NCBI GenBank assembly: GCA_021613535.1
Contig: CP075493.1
Span: forward strand, 13,764,001 to 13,828,000
DNA length: 64,000 nucleotides
Source of the DNA: Adineta vaga
Lineage: Eukaryota > Rotifera
Direction of reading: 5' to 3'
The translations under genes and the position numbers were made by a program. The first letter of the stretch is position 1; each line of letters opens with the position of its first letter. Shown here in pieces: positions 1 to 10,423 of the stretch. The notes beneath the pieces are model-generated. The model saw only the letters and a list, made by a program, of their open reading frames with translations, was not told the origin of the DNA and ran no database searches.

Positions 1-1
1 T

Positions 2-568
2 ACAAGTACGGCACGAGCTAGTGCAAATCCATTTTTCTATAAACGATGTGAATATATTCCTGGTCTATGGGTCGATGGTATGGATGTGTTAGCTGTAAGA
101 CAAGCAACAAAATTTGCACGTGACTGGTGTATGTCCGGTAAAAGTCCGATTCAGCAGAAAGGTAATCAAAACGATACATTTCTGAGAAATTATCAGGTCA
201 AATTTTGCATGAAAACTGAAATCTATCGAAAAGAAAAAGAATAATCAAGAATATTTCTCTCGTGACGATAAATATTTTAACAGGATTTCTTTTTGTTTAG
301 CTATCGACATCGTAAGCAAGTTGACTATATAAGAAAATTTCGCGATCCAATCAATACTTTTAGTCAGAAACTAATCGAAGCTGGTATCGCTACAGAGAAA
401 GACTTTCGGGTAAATCGATTTATTATTACAGAAAATAGAATATGTTCGCCATTATTCGTTGTGTTTTAGGATATTAAGAAGGACGTCGAAGAGATCATTA
501 TGAGTGCGAGAAAACATGCTGAAGAAGATTCCGAACCTGATGTTGATGAACTGTATTCACATGTCTAA
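2..568 (+). pseudogene. Pyruvate dehydrogenase E1 alpha, 3' part, exon-deleted copy
   Basis: Three coding blocks (2-161, 301-409, 470-568) match the C-terminal third of mitochondrial PDH E1 alpha. The first holds the segment [19 protein letters not shown], the second YRHRKQVDYIRKFRDPI, and the last ends in EPDVDELYSHV and a stop. The intact enzyme uses thiamine diphosphate to decarboxylate pyruvate in the mitochondrial matrix. Between blocks 1 and 2 about 20 expected residues are absent, including the HGHS-type loop that carries the regulatory phosphorylation sites and contacts the cofactor. No GT donor in block 1 gives the phase needed by block 2, so the reading frame is also broken there. 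The intron at 410-469 is normal and phase 0. The C-terminus is shorter than usual by about 25 residues. The 5' part lies outside the window. Family identity is confident; that it is a non-functional copy is inference. Confidence 0.75.
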
Positions 569-1069
569 GCTAGCATTCCATCCAATTTTGTGATACGTGG
601 TTGTGACAATTTTACCTCTAAATTCATCGAATAAGCAAACACAGTTTTGAAAAAAGACGCCTGCGATATATTTTTCTCTTAATTTAAGTTTCCATATCTT
701 GGGATGGAGAGTGTGACTTTTTCTTCCCTTATAACACCTTCACCCTTAATAATAATCAACCACTCCACAACTAGAGTTGATTGTTACGATTATACAAACA
801 TCGATAATTCTACTAGCAATGGGACTAGGAATGTAACTTCGTGTATTATTGATGATTTAGTGATATTGTTGAAGTAATAAACAATGCATAGTGTTTGACC
901 ATATCTTCGAGACTTTAAGTTACTCGACATCGTTCTGAAAGTAATTCTTAGTTTATAAAAATGTGAAAACCAGCATTAAACTGTGAGTATTCTTTATTTA
1001 AGCAGGTTTATTTCGAAATCTACATAAAATGTATTTAAAAGTAAAGAAAACTTGACAATACTAAAGGAA
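569..1069. other. Intergenic, no gene seen
   Basis: AT-rich spacer between the PDH fragment and a GPCR gene that converges on it. No open frame with family resemblance and no tRNA-like sequence was seen. Confidence 0.5.
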
Positions 1070-2035
1070 TTATTGAACAACTTTCATTACTACTACAGGT
1101 GTTTGATTAATTATTGGTGATATTTGATTAACATGAATACATCTTGTTAACGAACAAAATTGAATGATGTTTCGAAGTTTTTTTCGAAGTTCAGGTAATG
1201 CAAAAATACTCACAAAAGGAGTGAGTAATGTTGTAAAATAGGAAAGATAATAACTAATATCAAAGAAATCATAATAAGAACTATCTCTTACACCAGCAGT
1301 GTAAAGAGTATATAGAATCATCGATGGAAATACTATGATCAAATAAATAGCAGAAATAGATAACAATTGAATAGCCATTTTCCAATACTTTCTCCACTGC
1401 ATTCTTTGATTCATTCGATATTTACTATACCAAACGCGTCCTAAGAGTGCTAGACTAAAAATAACAATCGTGAAGATTGGAACAATATTATGTGCTATAC
1501 TATCCCACATGCCAAGTGCATCATTGTTATATGCACAGGTTGACACGCCACATCCTGCTTGATTAGCATAGAGATATGGTTCACAAGGGAGAACAAAATA
1601 GATAATGATATAGTAGATGAAAGGATAAAGAGTCAATATGCATAATGGTAAATAATGTAGAAAAATACGTTTTGTTTGTGTGTCAAGAAGATTTCGATGA
1701 AATATAAGAATATGTCGTTCGATAGCTGCCCAAGCGACAAGAAGTGTTATGACAACAGATACAGCATAATCAATGTATGTCCATGTATAACAAAAGACTT
1801 TTGTAACTGATAGAACATAACCAGTACGATAAAAATCAATAAACCAAAGTAAATCTGTTAGATTGAGAAAAATACCAAAAGCAAGAATAAGAATGATGAC
1901 ATGATTATTAAGAGCATGACGAAGTGTTCGATTAATAATAAAATGATAAAGACAGAAGATAGAACATAGGACAGATGGAATGAGAAAGATAAGATATAAC
2001 CAAAAACAGACTTCATACGGGACGCTCATCTTCAA
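1070..2035 (-). CDS. Orphan rhodopsin-like GPCR
   Basis: A single 321-residue open frame with seven hydrophobic segments. After TM3 stands WAAIERHILIF, in the place of the E/DRY motif, and the seventh segment ends in ALPELRKKL followed by a basic cytoplasmic tail. The second extracellular loop has several cysteines (CEPY, CGVSTC) that could pair with the TM3 cysteine. It is expected to act as a plasma-membrane receptor; the ligand cannot be told. It is clearly paralogous to the gene at 33945-34883: both share the block KMAIQLLSISA before TM6 and the ERHIL motif. The start chosen is the first ATG (MKMSVPYEV); the extracellular N-terminus is very short, so a small upstream exon is possible. Confidence 0.85.
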   Translation of the reverse strand: MKMSVPYEVCFWLYLIFLIPSVLCSIFCLYHFIINRTLRHALNNHVIILILAFGIFLNLTDLLWFIDFYRTGYVLSVTKVFCYTWTYIDYAVSVVITLLVAWAAIERHILIFHRNLLDTQTKRIFLHYLPLCILTLYPFIYYIIIYFVLPCEPYLYANQAGCGVSTCAYNNDALGMWDSIAHNIVPIFTIVIFSLALLGRVWYSKYRMNQRMQWRKYWKMAIQLLSISAIYLIIVFPSMILYTLYTAGVRDSSYYDFFDISYYLSYFTTLLTPFVSIFALPELRKKLRNIIQFCSLTRCIHVNQISPIINQTPVVVMKVVQ

Positions 2036-3699
2036 TCGAAATTATTTTTTCCAGCAGAACTAAATGAAAGGTAAAAATGATTATAATGAGAATCATAGAA
2101 GTAAAGAACCTATCAGGATTTAATCGAATAGAAAAGTAACGACGAGAAGTTCACGATGACACAAACGTTTCTTGCACTGTTATTGAATATAGCAGTCATC
2201 TTTTTAGAAAATAAATGTCTGAAAGGAAAAAGTTATTCTATCCGAAACAATACTCCTACATTTCATTTATATTTTATTTAGTATTAAAATATGCACTTTT
2301 CAACTGACTTTTTGACAATGGTGTCGACAGATATCAGGGTTATCTTAATGTATTTATTTATGATCATCATTATTGAGTTGTTAATAATAGATAGGAAGAG
2401 GAAGAGTAATAAAGAAAACGTTTTGCATAAATAAATAGCACTCTATAAACTTCTGATGTTATTTTTCTTCAAGTGACCAAAGATTAATCGACAGAGCAAT
2501 AGATTCAATGCTAAACTGATCTATGTCCTTCTGAAATGACAGATATCAATAGTTAAACACATCGGACATTGAGAAATAACGATGTAAATTTATTCTATTT
2601 TGGGTAACATTTTTCCTTTAATGGTTTTTTTTCCAACCCATGAATCTTGAGAGTGTGGATATGGAATAATTTACATCCTTTTTGTCATAGTACAACTTGT
2701 AAGATATTGAGCAGTTTGCACAGAATATAATATATAAGATTTATTTTCTCTTTCTTCATTTTAAAGCTATTAGAGGGTGAAGATGATGAGCACGATGCCG
2801 CTATCCTATTATGATAATTTCTGTTAAGATTGAACTGACAACCTAATCGTATTTTTTTTTATTGATAGGGGCTTGGATTTGTCGCCCAACACCATCAGAA
2901 TGAATCAATTTGTGACGGAGTTTTGTTGAAATTTGGCTTGAGTTTATCTATAAGCTTGACAATTATTGCCGTGCTAGCAGCGTGTGGATTAGTGGGTTAT
3001 ATCAAAAGTGGTAGGAACTCGCGGGTATTTCTCGAGTTTGAGCTCCCATAACTAATCCAAAGCCTGATGCCCTTAGCTGTTATTATTCCAATAGATCAAT
3101 TAAAATGTAACCACTGTTTTTAATCTATAAAGAAACATTTATTCACTTTTTTTGTCTAGTATCTGTTTCTTAATTCGAATCGATATTCTGGAAAAGTCAC
3201 ATCTAAATCAAGAAAAGAATGATTCATGGATTACCTCTTTTTTTTCAAAATATATTCTCGTATTGAAATACTTTTCAGAGAGCCTGTCTCGAAATTTACT
3301 AAAAGCTCTAGGGATGCAAAACTATGTAAGATTGACCTTGTATTCTGACGTGTAGAAATGTTGATGGAACGTATTTTATTTTCGATTGTGTTCACTCAAC
3401 AATCTCGTGATCCTTAAGAATAAATTCGGCAAACTATCTTACTAATATGTTATGTTCTATTTAACGTAATTCTCGTGAATGAGAGGAAATATTGTTTTGA
3501 TGATTGAAAAAAAAGGTCAAGCAAGATTCATTCAATTCTTTGGCTTCAGTTGAGATCGATCGATCGACAGAATAGCAAAGAAAATCAAATAGTTCATTTC
3601 AAGGTAAATACGATTTATTGTCTATGATGATTAGATTATTCTGAAAATAAAAAGAATTAATTTTTCTTTTGTGTTCGAAAGAATATTTATATATCAAGA
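2036..3699. other. Long spacer with one possible orphan exon
   Basis: Mostly unstructured AT-rich DNA. Positions 2646-2664 carry a short motif repeated elsewhere in the window (see findings). On the plus strand a short frame from about 2871 to 3051 follows an AG and encodes one hydrophobic helix (LSISLTIIAVLAACGLVGYI) followed by a basic tail and a stop. No upstream partner exon was found, so it is only a candidate fragment. Confidence 0.35.
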
Positions 3700-5125
3700 T
3701 TGCATTTCAATGGATTTGATTTTGTCAATGTGACCGTAGTTTTGAGAACTATCAATAAAAAAAATCGACAAAAAGCAAACGAAGTTTTTTTCATATTAGC
3801 AATGATCAAAATAATTCGTGTTAGACAAATTCAACTGCAGAATGGATGTAAAACAGTAATTGAAAATGATGTAAGTAATTTTCTTTTCTATCGCAGTAGT
3901 CAACGAATATATATTCTATTGACCATTGAATAGGAATCGTTTGCACATTCAAATGTTCAACAAGTCCCACGAATACGAGATAGTGAAGTAATGAATTCTT
4001 CATTTATGAAAAACATTAATTTTAATCTTTTCTAGCAAACTGTATCTACTATGAATCAAATGCAGATATTCGATTTTTCAGATAATCGAATGACGGATAC
4101 ATTTGATTGAACAGGGACAGATCGTCGACAAAAGTATACATTTCTTAAACAAATCTGTTTATGTCAAATTGATTCGTTTACTCTCGTAGACGTAATGTAA
4201 TTTCATGGATAAAACTATGCTGGTGTTGTCTGGCATGTACACTTCTATTACTTATTGGAATTATTATTACAATTGCTGTTCTTTTCTCTAAACATCCAAA
4301 CGAAAGTAAGAATTTGTTTTGTAGAAATTCTTCTCTTTTCGTTCTAACTATTATATGTAATGTTAATATAGCGACAACACCAACTACAACTGTCACAACT
4401 GTCTCGACAACTTCGACAAGTACAAGTACTACCACAACATGTATGTGTTTTTTTTTATTGAATATCCAAATGTTTTATATATGAAATGGATTGTTTATTT
4501 TTTATTTAGTTTACAAAGGTAACTGGATAATAAATGGTGATGCTGAAAACGGGTCCTTGTGAAACAGGCAATGGTGTTACCAGTCCCACAGACTGGAATT
4601 ACAATGGTACAATCACACAAGTATATTATAACAATACCGTTAGCGATCAAAATGCGATAACTCCATGATCGAGGTAAATCTGAATAACGAATGTATTTCA
4701 TTCCAAACCGTTTATTCTTTTATAGTAACCGTGGAAGATGTCATTTTTATGCTCAAATCGCAGCGGTCACTTCCATGTGGCAATATGTCAACATGACTCC
4801 GGAAATTAATCCTGTTCTTATCGATAATCAAACAGTATATTTTAATTTTTCAGCATGGCTCGGTGGATATGGTGCACAAAATGACAATGCTCAAGTTTCG
4901 TTAACATTCATCAATCAGTTTAATGTAAAAGTGGGCACTACTATCACTCTTGGACCTGTTCTCGGTATAGATCGTAGTAGTAAAACGTCATTGATCCTTC
5001 GACAAGCAAATGGAATCATACCTGTTGGTGCTCGTTATTTCATAGTCACAGTCATACAAACTGTTGCAATGGGACCGGCGAATGATGGTGATGTTGATAA
5101 CATTATACTTTATTTGACTCAATAA
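3700..5125 (+). pseudogene. Single-pass membrane protein with Thr-rich stalk, broken
   Basis: Plus-strand exons separated by short introns build a recognisable architecture: a polar N-terminus (up to about 4135), a transmembrane helix (WCCLACTLLLLIGIIITIAV, exon about 4190-4303), a Thr-rich stalk exon (about 4373-4440), and a C-terminal beta-rich extracellular domain (about 4509-4673 and 4726-5125) ending in GDVDNIILYLTQ. The frame is interrupted three times. There is an in-frame TGA near 4109 just before the membrane helix, a one-base shift near 4552 in the fourth exon, and another in-frame TGA near 4666 before the last intron. Family members with this layout appear common in bdelloids; the gene at 53973-54980 has the same N-terminus/TM/stalk plan. 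The last exon alone is an open frame. The function of the family is unknown to me. The first exon is uncertain. Confidence 0.65.
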
Positions 5126-5457
5126 GTATGAACTATTCGTTGAAAACGAACATACATATGTAATCATTTAATGATACATGTTTCAAAATAAACTTGAAAG
5201 ATCAGCGACATGCGCAGAGATTGCCATTTGCTAATAATGGTGAAAGCTTTTCTTCAATTTAGTCTTATTCGTAGAAAGTAAAAGTTATGTCCGTGGCAAT
5301 AAAACGAGTTTCTTTTGCTTGTATCAATATCAACTTTATGACCCATTAGTTTTTCGTTCTTTTTCTATTCAAATAACAAGATGCGTATCTTTAAAAGCAT
5401 ACAGTTCTGAATAAACACAACAACAGTAGTATACATTTAACTGGCTATAAAAAAACG
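5126..5457. other. Intergenic, no gene seen
   Basis: Short AT-rich spacer between two plus-strand genes. Nothing beyond ordinary untranslated sequence was recognised. Confidence 0.4.
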
Positions 5458-6708
5458 ATGAATTCTCACTCGTGTTTTTATCGTTCACTTGTTTATCTTC
5501 ATGTTTTAATTGCTATCTTTGAATCTGCAATGACTATCACATTATTCATACTTATATCCATTACTCATCGTGAATTATTTTTTAAAATCAAACATCCAGA
5601 TGATGATCAATTGGAAATCGTCGGGATTGTAAATATGATTATTATTATTGCTTTATTTTTTGCTGGTGCAATTCGTACAGTGCTTTTATTAATTTTCGTG
5701 ATTTTTGTTATGTTAATACCCAGTGCATGTATCTGTTGTCTGTGTATTCCACATTGTCGAAATGGATATTTGAAATTAATTAAAGCAAGATCAACACATC
5801 GATTTCTTTCTTTTAGTTGTAATTGTCTATGTTATCGTGCACGTCCTAAATTACGTTTTCAATTACAATTTGTATTTGTTCTATTGATATCGTGCGTTCG
5901 TATTGGAATGATAGCATTTTGTTTAGTCATACGACATAATATTACAACGAAAAGTCTAGCCGTTATCGTTGCTATATCATTCTTCTTTCTAATTTTAACT
6001 TCTCTATTAGATTATTATCACTATCGTATATGGTGGCATTATAAACCGCAATTAACTGGACTTGAGGCAGACTTCGAAATGCCAACTACATCATTATCAA
6101 AAAAGCATAAACGATATATTCCTTATCATCTACTGGGTGATCATCGTACGATGCGCTTTGATGATAAAGCTTGTTCAAATAATAATCAATGTCAAAATCG
6201 TGATTTAGAACATATTTTTATATTTCATTTCGAAGGTTATCATCCTCAACCACGTTATTTCGATATACAACAAACAAAGTCTGGAAAAAAACTTTATATT
6301 GGTTTTCATCAAACTGACGCAGAGTCAGCTACATTAATTGCTCATTCTGATTTTAGAATCAGCACTAGATATGAAAGTACAATGATAGGCCATGGTATAT
6401 ATTTTGCCCGATCACGAGAAGGAACAGAAAGAAAAGCTAATCGTTGTGGTGCTTATATATGTGCAGAAATCAATATGGGAAGAGTACTGAAATTGGAACC
6501 TGACGAAAGAAATTTGTATCGCGGTAAAAAAGACTAGTGGGATACGTACGATACAGCCTATTTTTGCCATGCAGATCCACGTTATGATGAATTTTGTATA
6601 AAAGATCCATCTCAGATTTTGAAATGGATCATAGTGATTAAAAGAGAATCCGATACAAAAGTGACAAATTATGGACTAGATGGAGAATTTGATGATACGA
6701 AATGTTGA
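5458..6708 (+). pseudogene. Four-TM protein fused to PARP-like ADP-ribosyltransferase, nonsense TAG
   Basis: The frame begins with an ATG at 5458 and encodes about four membrane helices in residues 15-200 with Cys-rich loops (CICCLCIPHC). A PARP/ART-superfamily domain follows from about residue 240. The NAD-binding histidine is likely in YIGFHQT and the tyrosine in GHGIYFARS, followed by GAYICAEINMGRV. The frame meets a TAG at 6535-6537 and then continues open without shift to a TGA at 6706-6708. That last stretch encodes the expected end of the domain (YDTAYFCH, RYDEF, DPSQILKWIIVI). One codon therefore cuts the catalytic domain before its C-terminal strands. It could be a nonsense allele, a young pseudogene, a read-through stop or an assembly error. 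An intron is unlikely because the only candidate is about 15 bases. The intact form would sit in a membrane with a cytosolic transferase domain (inference). Confidence 0.7.
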
Positions 6709-7061
6709 TGCATATAGAAAAACAACTTGAAAAAATTGAACGGATGTATAATAGCTATTAGAATGGAAAACTTTCGAAAAAGATCTTTTATTTTCTTTCA
6801 TGTCGGAGAAACAGTTGAAGATAAAGAAAAATAGCTGTTGCTATTCACTTACATTATCATACACCGATGATTCAATCTCTGTTTTTCATCGTAAAGAACG
6901 GAATAATTTACGGTCACAAAACAAAAGAGAACGGTGCGTGTCCACAGTGTTTTGAGATCTATTCTTTTCACTGTCACTTTTATCAACTATTTTAAAATCT
7001 AAATAAGCAATATTATTCACATTTTGTCAAAAGAAAAAAAAGGCATTGTTCAGTTGGAATG
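6709..7061. other. Intergenic between convergent genes
   Basis: AT-rich 3' flanks of the PARP-fusion gene and the NHL gene. No coding signal was seen. Confidence 0.4.
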
Positions 7062-8202
7062 TTAATGGTCAACTAAAAATTTTCGAACTCGATTTCCATA
7101 ATTGTCTGCAACATAGAGATTTCCTTCTTTATCAAATTTAAATCCACTAGCACGGCACATATGCCTTGGATCGCTAGTCAAATTATCAGCACCAACAATA
7201 ATTTCTCCTTGTTTTTGACCGATTACCCATCGAACAACACGAGCATTAATCGAATCAGAAACATAGATTTGATTTTCATCATTATCAACAATAACTGCTG
7301 ATGGATAATTGAATTGATTTAAATCCGTTCCTATATTATTTCCACCGGCTACAATAACACCTTGTTTACTACCAGGTGCCCAACGACGAACACATTGATT
7401 GACAAAATCAGCAACATAAAGATTTCCAGTTCTTTCCGCAACAAAAATACCCATTGGATGATATAATTGATGTGGCGCACTGCCAAAACCATTTCCACCA
7501 GCGACAATTTGTTTATTTTTTCCATATTTATCAAATTTGAATACAGCCGATTGAATCCAATCAGAAATATAAATATTTTCATTGCTATCTACAAAAATTC
7601 CTGAACATGACTGGATAACACCACTTTTGGCATCCATCAATACGGTTGCTTTTCCATCTGGTGTAATCTTCCATACACGACATGGACAATATACTTCTCC
7701 AACATAGATATTATCATTTCTATCTATATGTATTGCTGATGGTTTATTTGCTTTGTCATCGGGTCGCCAAGGATTGAGTCTAGAAATAATAAACGGAACA
7801 AATCGAAATTTAATATATAATCTTATGATCGTATTTACATCTTACTCGGTACTATTTTCGAATTTGTAAAATGTTTCTCCATCACCATTTCCGTTCACTG
7901 GAAAGCGTTGAATACGACTATTTTCATAATCTGCTACATAGAAATATTGATTTCTACTATCAATGACCAAATCAGATGGAATATCTAGTCCATTGGGACC
8001 TGCATCTGCTTTTCCTTGTTCATCACCTGCTACTGTTACACCTACTTGTTTCCATTTCGTTGATCTATTACCAATTATTTGATTCACTAAAACATTATTC
8101 TCTATACAACAAGTAAATTACACTACCAGAATAGCAAACCTGAACCACGTCGACTAAATGATTGTCTACTTCCGTTTCCGTACATATCAATAACCGCTGT
8201 GT
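7062..8202 (-). CDS. NHL-repeat beta-propeller protein (5' end missing)
   Basis: Three exons join in frame with GT-AG introns: 8140-8202, 7846-8086 and 7062-7779. The protein consists of NHL repeats, each with a G-hydrophobic-V/D-x-x-x-N-x-Y/I-V-A/S-D core, for example IYISDWIQSAVFKF, LYVADFVNQCVRRW, IYVSDSINARVVRW and LYVADNYGNRVRKF, spaced by VAGGN-type turns. The visible part covers about six blades, enough for one propeller. NHL propellers usually bind protein or RNA partners; secreted and membrane versions are abundant in rotifers. The first exon here starts at an acceptor and has no ATG, so a signal peptide or TM exon should lie upstream (beyond 8202) but was not identified. The specific role is unknown. 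Confidence 0.8.
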
Positions 8203-9064
8203 CTGAAAAAGAAGACATAAATATTCGATGACTACCGAGAATTTTCTAAATTCTAATGGAGAAATGTTTTCCTCAGGAAGAGAAGAGATTCAATGTAGAA
8301 ACATCGAGAATATAAATGACAAATGAATCTGTTATTTTCACTAGGTTTTTATCATTCAGATGAGAACTTGGAAAAAAACTGGAAAAAACCATCCACATAC
8401 GCAGGGAACATTATATGCATTGCATTATTTCGAACAAATTTGTAACGACATTTTTCATGAAAGTATACCGATCCTTAATGTGAACAAATATTGTTCGAAT
8501 AACACATGAAATAAAGTCATAATTACTAAGTAATAATATTGAAAATTGAAAACAAAATGCTGTAATTGTACATATATGTAAATGAAAAATAAGAACTAAA
8601 ATGTAACGATTTACTTTTTCTCAAATAATCATTGATGCAGCAATCGTCTATCTATCATTTCAATCAACAAAAAAACAAGAAAATTGATAATTGATTCTCT
8701 CTCATTCTTTTCATGCACATAACAAACATTACCTGTAATTGAGAGAAAAACATACCTATCATTTTTTTCTTGGACATCAATTACAACCATCAAAATATAA
8801 CACATAGTTATCAACTATTCAATTACTTATAGTGATGAATGTTAATATTTATTCTAATCCTAAGGATATTGTGAAAGTTCAGAGAGCTCTTTGAATTATC
8901 GATTATAAAATACAACTCTTGAAATTCCATACAAGTGACAATATAAAAGATGTATTAACACCCTCAATTTTTTCTTCTTCTTTTATAGTTCAATGAATGT
9001 AATTGGATGCATTATAAACAACAAACTACAGCTATACCAATACCAGCAAATAATCTTATAATTA
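8203..9064. other. Spacer upstream of the NHL gene
   Basis: It should contain the missing first exon and promoter of the NHL gene, but no convincing ATG exon with a matching donor was found. A 61-residue minus-strand frame at 8629-8814 has no recognisable features. Confidence 0.35.
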
Positions 9065-10007
9065 CACTCTACTCGATTATGCCGGTCATAAGTAAAAGTA
9101 GTTTAGGTAATGTATTAACCAAACAATAAAATGCATAGGAAATATCATCCATATTTGTCAATAATGATGTTGTTAATAGTCTTGACGTTAATACTAATGG
9201 ATATCTGGCAGAAAAATATAAATATGTACACATAATGAAGACAATTCGTGGTCACATGTGTAATATTAGTATTGGACAAATGAGAGTGAAAGACTCTATT
9301 TCTGATAGAAAATAGATGACAGATTTGCAATCGAGACAATTACAATCTGAGCAATTATTGTTCAAATGTGATACTGTTAATAATGGAGATGCATTGTTTT
9401 GTTGTGGATTATCATTCGATACTAAATTTATGGTTACATTCATATCGGAATGATTTGTTTTGCATGTCTGATGCTGATTTTAACATAAATATGATACCGG
9501 TGAGCATTCCAAGAATAACTTCAGGAAGTCTTGTCAAAGGTGAAATATATATATATATCAGTGTATTGAGAATGACAGTGTATTTTGTAGTTAGATCATT
9601 ATATATCTTCAATTGGATTATTAGAGGTATTGCGGACATACATAATAAGACTATGAACCACATTAAATATAAATATTTCGCTGTTTTTTTCTCTTGTCAT
9701 TAATGTTTACAAGAAGACTGACTTTAGTTTTACTTAGTACAAATCGAATCAGACGAATAAGAAAAGGAAAGACAAGATAGAAAAACCATTCTGTTTGTAC
9801 ACTAAATAAAGTTGCCACAATAAATATCCAATTTACTATAGTATATGGTTCGTCTTTACTCCATACATATCAAATATCATAAATAGATAAAAGTAATGAA
9901 AAATAATATAATGGAAATAATCCATTATCATATGACCTATTGTGACTCGTCTATCACTGTTCTCTTCTGTTTAAATGTGTAAACGAAGACATCGAATATT
10001 AGAAACA
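9065..10007 (-). pseudogene. Acyltransferase-3 family (OafA/NRF-6 type) membrane protein, decayed
   Basis: Read on the minus strand, several blocks match the integral membrane acyltransferase-3 family. They come in the right order: NWIFIVATLFSVQTEWFFYL followed by VFPFLIRLIRF (about 9720-9842), SPLTRLPEVILGMLTGIIF (about 9490-9550), an Asn/Cys-rich loop (9260-9443), and ISYAFYCLVN near the end (about 9100-9130). The family moves acyl groups across membranes. The blocks lie in different frames: a run of seven A/T at about 9684-9690 causes a one-base shift, an in-frame stop precedes the first block, and two more shifts follow. The order and spacing show one ancestral gene. The decay is seen directly in the sequence. 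Confidence 0.65.
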
Positions 10008-10423
10008 GGTATCTCACGTAGTTATAGGAAGAATTTGATGTCTTATCGAGTATATACTATATTCTCTGGAATATATTACACTGATATACTCACTCTACTT
10101 TATCTATCATAGGTTTACTTATGTGTCTCTATAGAAGTTGTAAACATATCTAAACATTTGAATATTATACAAACTGTTTTCTTCAGCGACATCTTATGGT
10201 ATAATATAGACATTATTTTAGTTATAATTCCCATGGGATTATTTTTTTATCCCATTCCAGTTAGAACGCTGCTTTATATAAACATATCTATGCATAATAT
10301 GTCAAGCAGATCTTCTTTTATTCAAATATGTGTGAACACTGATGTGCACGAGATAAGACAACAAATGATTATAGTTTTATGTTCACTAGATTTTCTGGAT
10401 CTTGTCAATTGTAATCCTTGCCT
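10008..10423. other. Intergenic, no gene seen
   Basis: AT-rich spacer between the acyltransferase remnant and the 3' end of the next GPCR. Plus-strand frames here are not supported. Confidence 0.4.

Noticed and set aside
3152-3355. 67-residue plus-strand frame
   Set aside because: No family resemblance, no splice partners, AT-rich low-information sequence.
4178-4435. Minus-strand frame rich in Val
   Set aside because: It is the antisense of the Thr-rich stalk exon and TM exon.
6520-6540. Short intron to bypass the TAG in the PARP-like gene
   Set aside because: The only GT...AG pair spans about 15 bases, too short for splicing, and would remove conserved codons.
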